From: Protula sp. h YS-2021
Lineage: Eukaryota > Annelida > Polychaeta > Sabellida > Serpulidae
Direction of reading: 5' to 3'
NCBI GenBank assembly: GCA_949752745.1
Contig: OX457026.1
Location: 44,857,239 to 44,921,238, forward strand
Length of the DNA stretch: 64,000 nt
Positions within the stretch are counted from its first letter, which is position 1. Each line of letters opens with the position of its first letter. The position numbers and the translations under genes are program-made. The notes below the pieces were generated by a model. The model was not told the DNA's origin and did no database searches. It saw only the letters and a program-made list of their open reading frames with translations. Of the stretch, positions 62,766-64,000 are shown one piece after another.

Positions 62766-63180
62766 AGTGGGTGTATTCTTAAGATTCTCCCCACCCCACA
62801 GCGGGATTTAAACAAATGCTGCTCTCCTTATTTGCTTTAGAAATTAGCTTTATAGTTGCATTATTTTCCAACAGATGGTGTTACAGGACAGTTGATCAAC
62901 GGACTTTGACGGACTCCCTTATGTGGTTTGTTTTGTGCTCAATGGGTGCTTATGTGGCTACCTCATAAGAACCACCACATAAGGAAGAAAAACCACATAA
63001 GTGACGGATGTACGGAAAATCCACCACATAGCATAATCATTGTGGGCACGGACGGACAGACAGACGGACAGAATGAAAACTATATCCGTCCGGTTCCCGG
63101 CGGATAAAAAACTTTAATATAGGTTACCATACGTTTTTTTTTTTCGTTGGAGACGTTTTCACCCTAAATTCATTTGGGGA
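62766..63180. other. Dyad-rich spacer and hairpin tail
   Basis: Inverted CTTATGTGG/CCACATAAG motifs occur at 62910-63000. A (GACGGACAGACA)n tract follows at 63045-63070, then hairpin TATCCGTCCGG / CCGGCGGATA (63083-63106) and AAAAA. Confidence 0.65.
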
Positions 63181-63640
63181 CCTTACGTAGGGAACATTAT
63201 GGCAGGGGTAAGGTTTAATAAGTTGATTTGGGAACCTCATGGCCGGGGACATTATGGCGGGTACCTTATGGAAGGGGTAAAGCTTAATAGAGCGTTAATT
63301 TATGCTCTCATACGTTTTTTCAGCTTTGTGGACATTTTGGCCTTAAATTCATGTGGATACCTTATAGCCGGGACGTTTTCTCCTGGATTCCACTACGCCA
63401 AATTTTGTTTTGGACCTAAATTCATTTGGGGACCTTATGGCCGGTTACTCAATGGCCGGGGACCTCACGACTGGTGTAAAGCTTAATAAAGCGTTATCAT
63501 TCGTTTTTTTTTTTTTTGTTTTTTTTTGCTTTTTTTGTTTTTTGCTTTGGGCACGTTTTGCCCTAAATTCATTTGGGAACCTTATGGCCGAGGGCATTAT
63601 GGCCGCGGACATTATGGCCGGGAACGTTTTGTCCTTGATT
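63160..63640. repeat. Degenerate TTATGGCCGGG repeat
   Basis: CCTAAATTCATTTGGG(G/A)ACC and (A/C)TTATGGCCGGGGAC motifs recur about a dozen times, grouped in roughly three larger blocks separated by T-rich runs. Confidence 0.65.
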
Positions 63641-63779
63641 CCACTATGACAAATTTTTGTGAATTTTTCGCCGATTTCAAAAATAATACCTCAAACAGTT
63701 TTTGTGAATTTGCGAGGACAAAACTGTGTGTTTCCAGCAGATAGACAGATAAACACGCTCATAATTATATCCCTCGCTT

Positions 63780-64000
63780 ACACTGGGGAAAATTATCCAA
63801 TTTATTTGGCGGATCGACAAAAAAGTAAATACTGAAGAGACAACAATCTTGGGAACAATCGTTCAAAATTTGAACGGACGGTCCAAAATTTTGAGAGAAG
63901 AAGCATTTTCAAAATTGGCTACTAAATTTTTTAAATGCCCCCTATTTAGCCAATTTTGCGCGGATGGCCAAAAAAGCGAACCGCCTAGTTAACATTAATA
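63780..64000. repeat. Start of another 155-bp-family repeat at window end
   Basis: Shows TTTGGCGGATCGACAAAAAA, GAGAGAAGAAGCATTTTC, AAAATTGGCTAC and CCCCCTATTTAGCCAATTTT, matching the 51.8-55.1 kb monomer. It runs off the window. Confidence 0.75.

Overview
This is eukaryotic (animal) genomic DNA: a repeat-rich segment carrying the 3' parts of two intron-containing host genes that point towards each other. On the + strand, seven coding exons (7145-21655) rebuild, with matching splice phases, the last ~288 residues of a Patched-family Hedgehog receptor (ptc/PTCH). On the - strand, five coding exons (56581 down to 42499) rebuild the last ~176 residues of the peroxisomal biogenesis factor PEX3. 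The 5' parts of both genes lie outside the window, or behind repeats where I cannot see them. No bacterial-style gene, operon, CRISPR array or rRNA gene was seen. Small GT-AG exons in long introns, SINE-like, Tc1-like, pogo-like and Copia-like pieces, and abundant tandem repeats with GGTCAAGGTCA motifs suggest a marine invertebrate, perhaps a mollusc. That species guess is inference.

Layout. 1-6380: 139-bp satellite interrupted three times by a related ~590-bp block, with higher-order duplications. 7145-24.5 kb: ptc exons, with introns holding a long CT tract, a 31-bp minisatellite (about 41 copies), an AT tract, a pogo/Tigger-like MITE partly copied in an 851-bp tandem duplication, and members of a dispersed 'TTGTGTGCAAGATATCTC' family. 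23.07-23.57 kb: a dispersed inverted-repeat element in the ptc 3' UTR intron. 25-28 kb: three minisatellites (48, 45 and 61 bp). 29.5-31.55 kb: a 5'-truncated Copia-type reverse transcriptase/RNase H ORF on the - strand. 32-34.6 kb: three foldback elements. 35.4-36.1 kb: an inverted member of the dispersed family. 36.8-42.1 kb: a 51-bp satellite followed by a ~150-bp repeat array.

42.5-56.6 kb: PEX3 exons, with introns containing a SINE-like element, a 169-bp array, a TIR/MITE element, a Tc1-like transposase pseudogene and a ~155-bp array (about 21 copies). 57.9-60.1 kb: a 180-bp BamHI satellite. 60.4-62.8 kb: a second copy of the 51-bp satellite plus 150-bp repeat pair. 62.8-64 kb: further degenerate repeats.

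The two genes are unrelated in function: Patched is a membrane sterol/Hedgehog receptor and PEX3 is the peroxisomal docking factor for PEX19. The most unusual feature is the repeat system. Several otherwise different tandem families share a short core (AAATTT...GATCAAAA...GTAGGAGGAGA...CATTTT). Several arrays or array-like repeats also end in a GACAGACGGAC-type or ACGTACAT-type microsatellite followed by a hairpin and usually CTAA/A-rich DNA. This suggests one class of array-carrying mobile elements.
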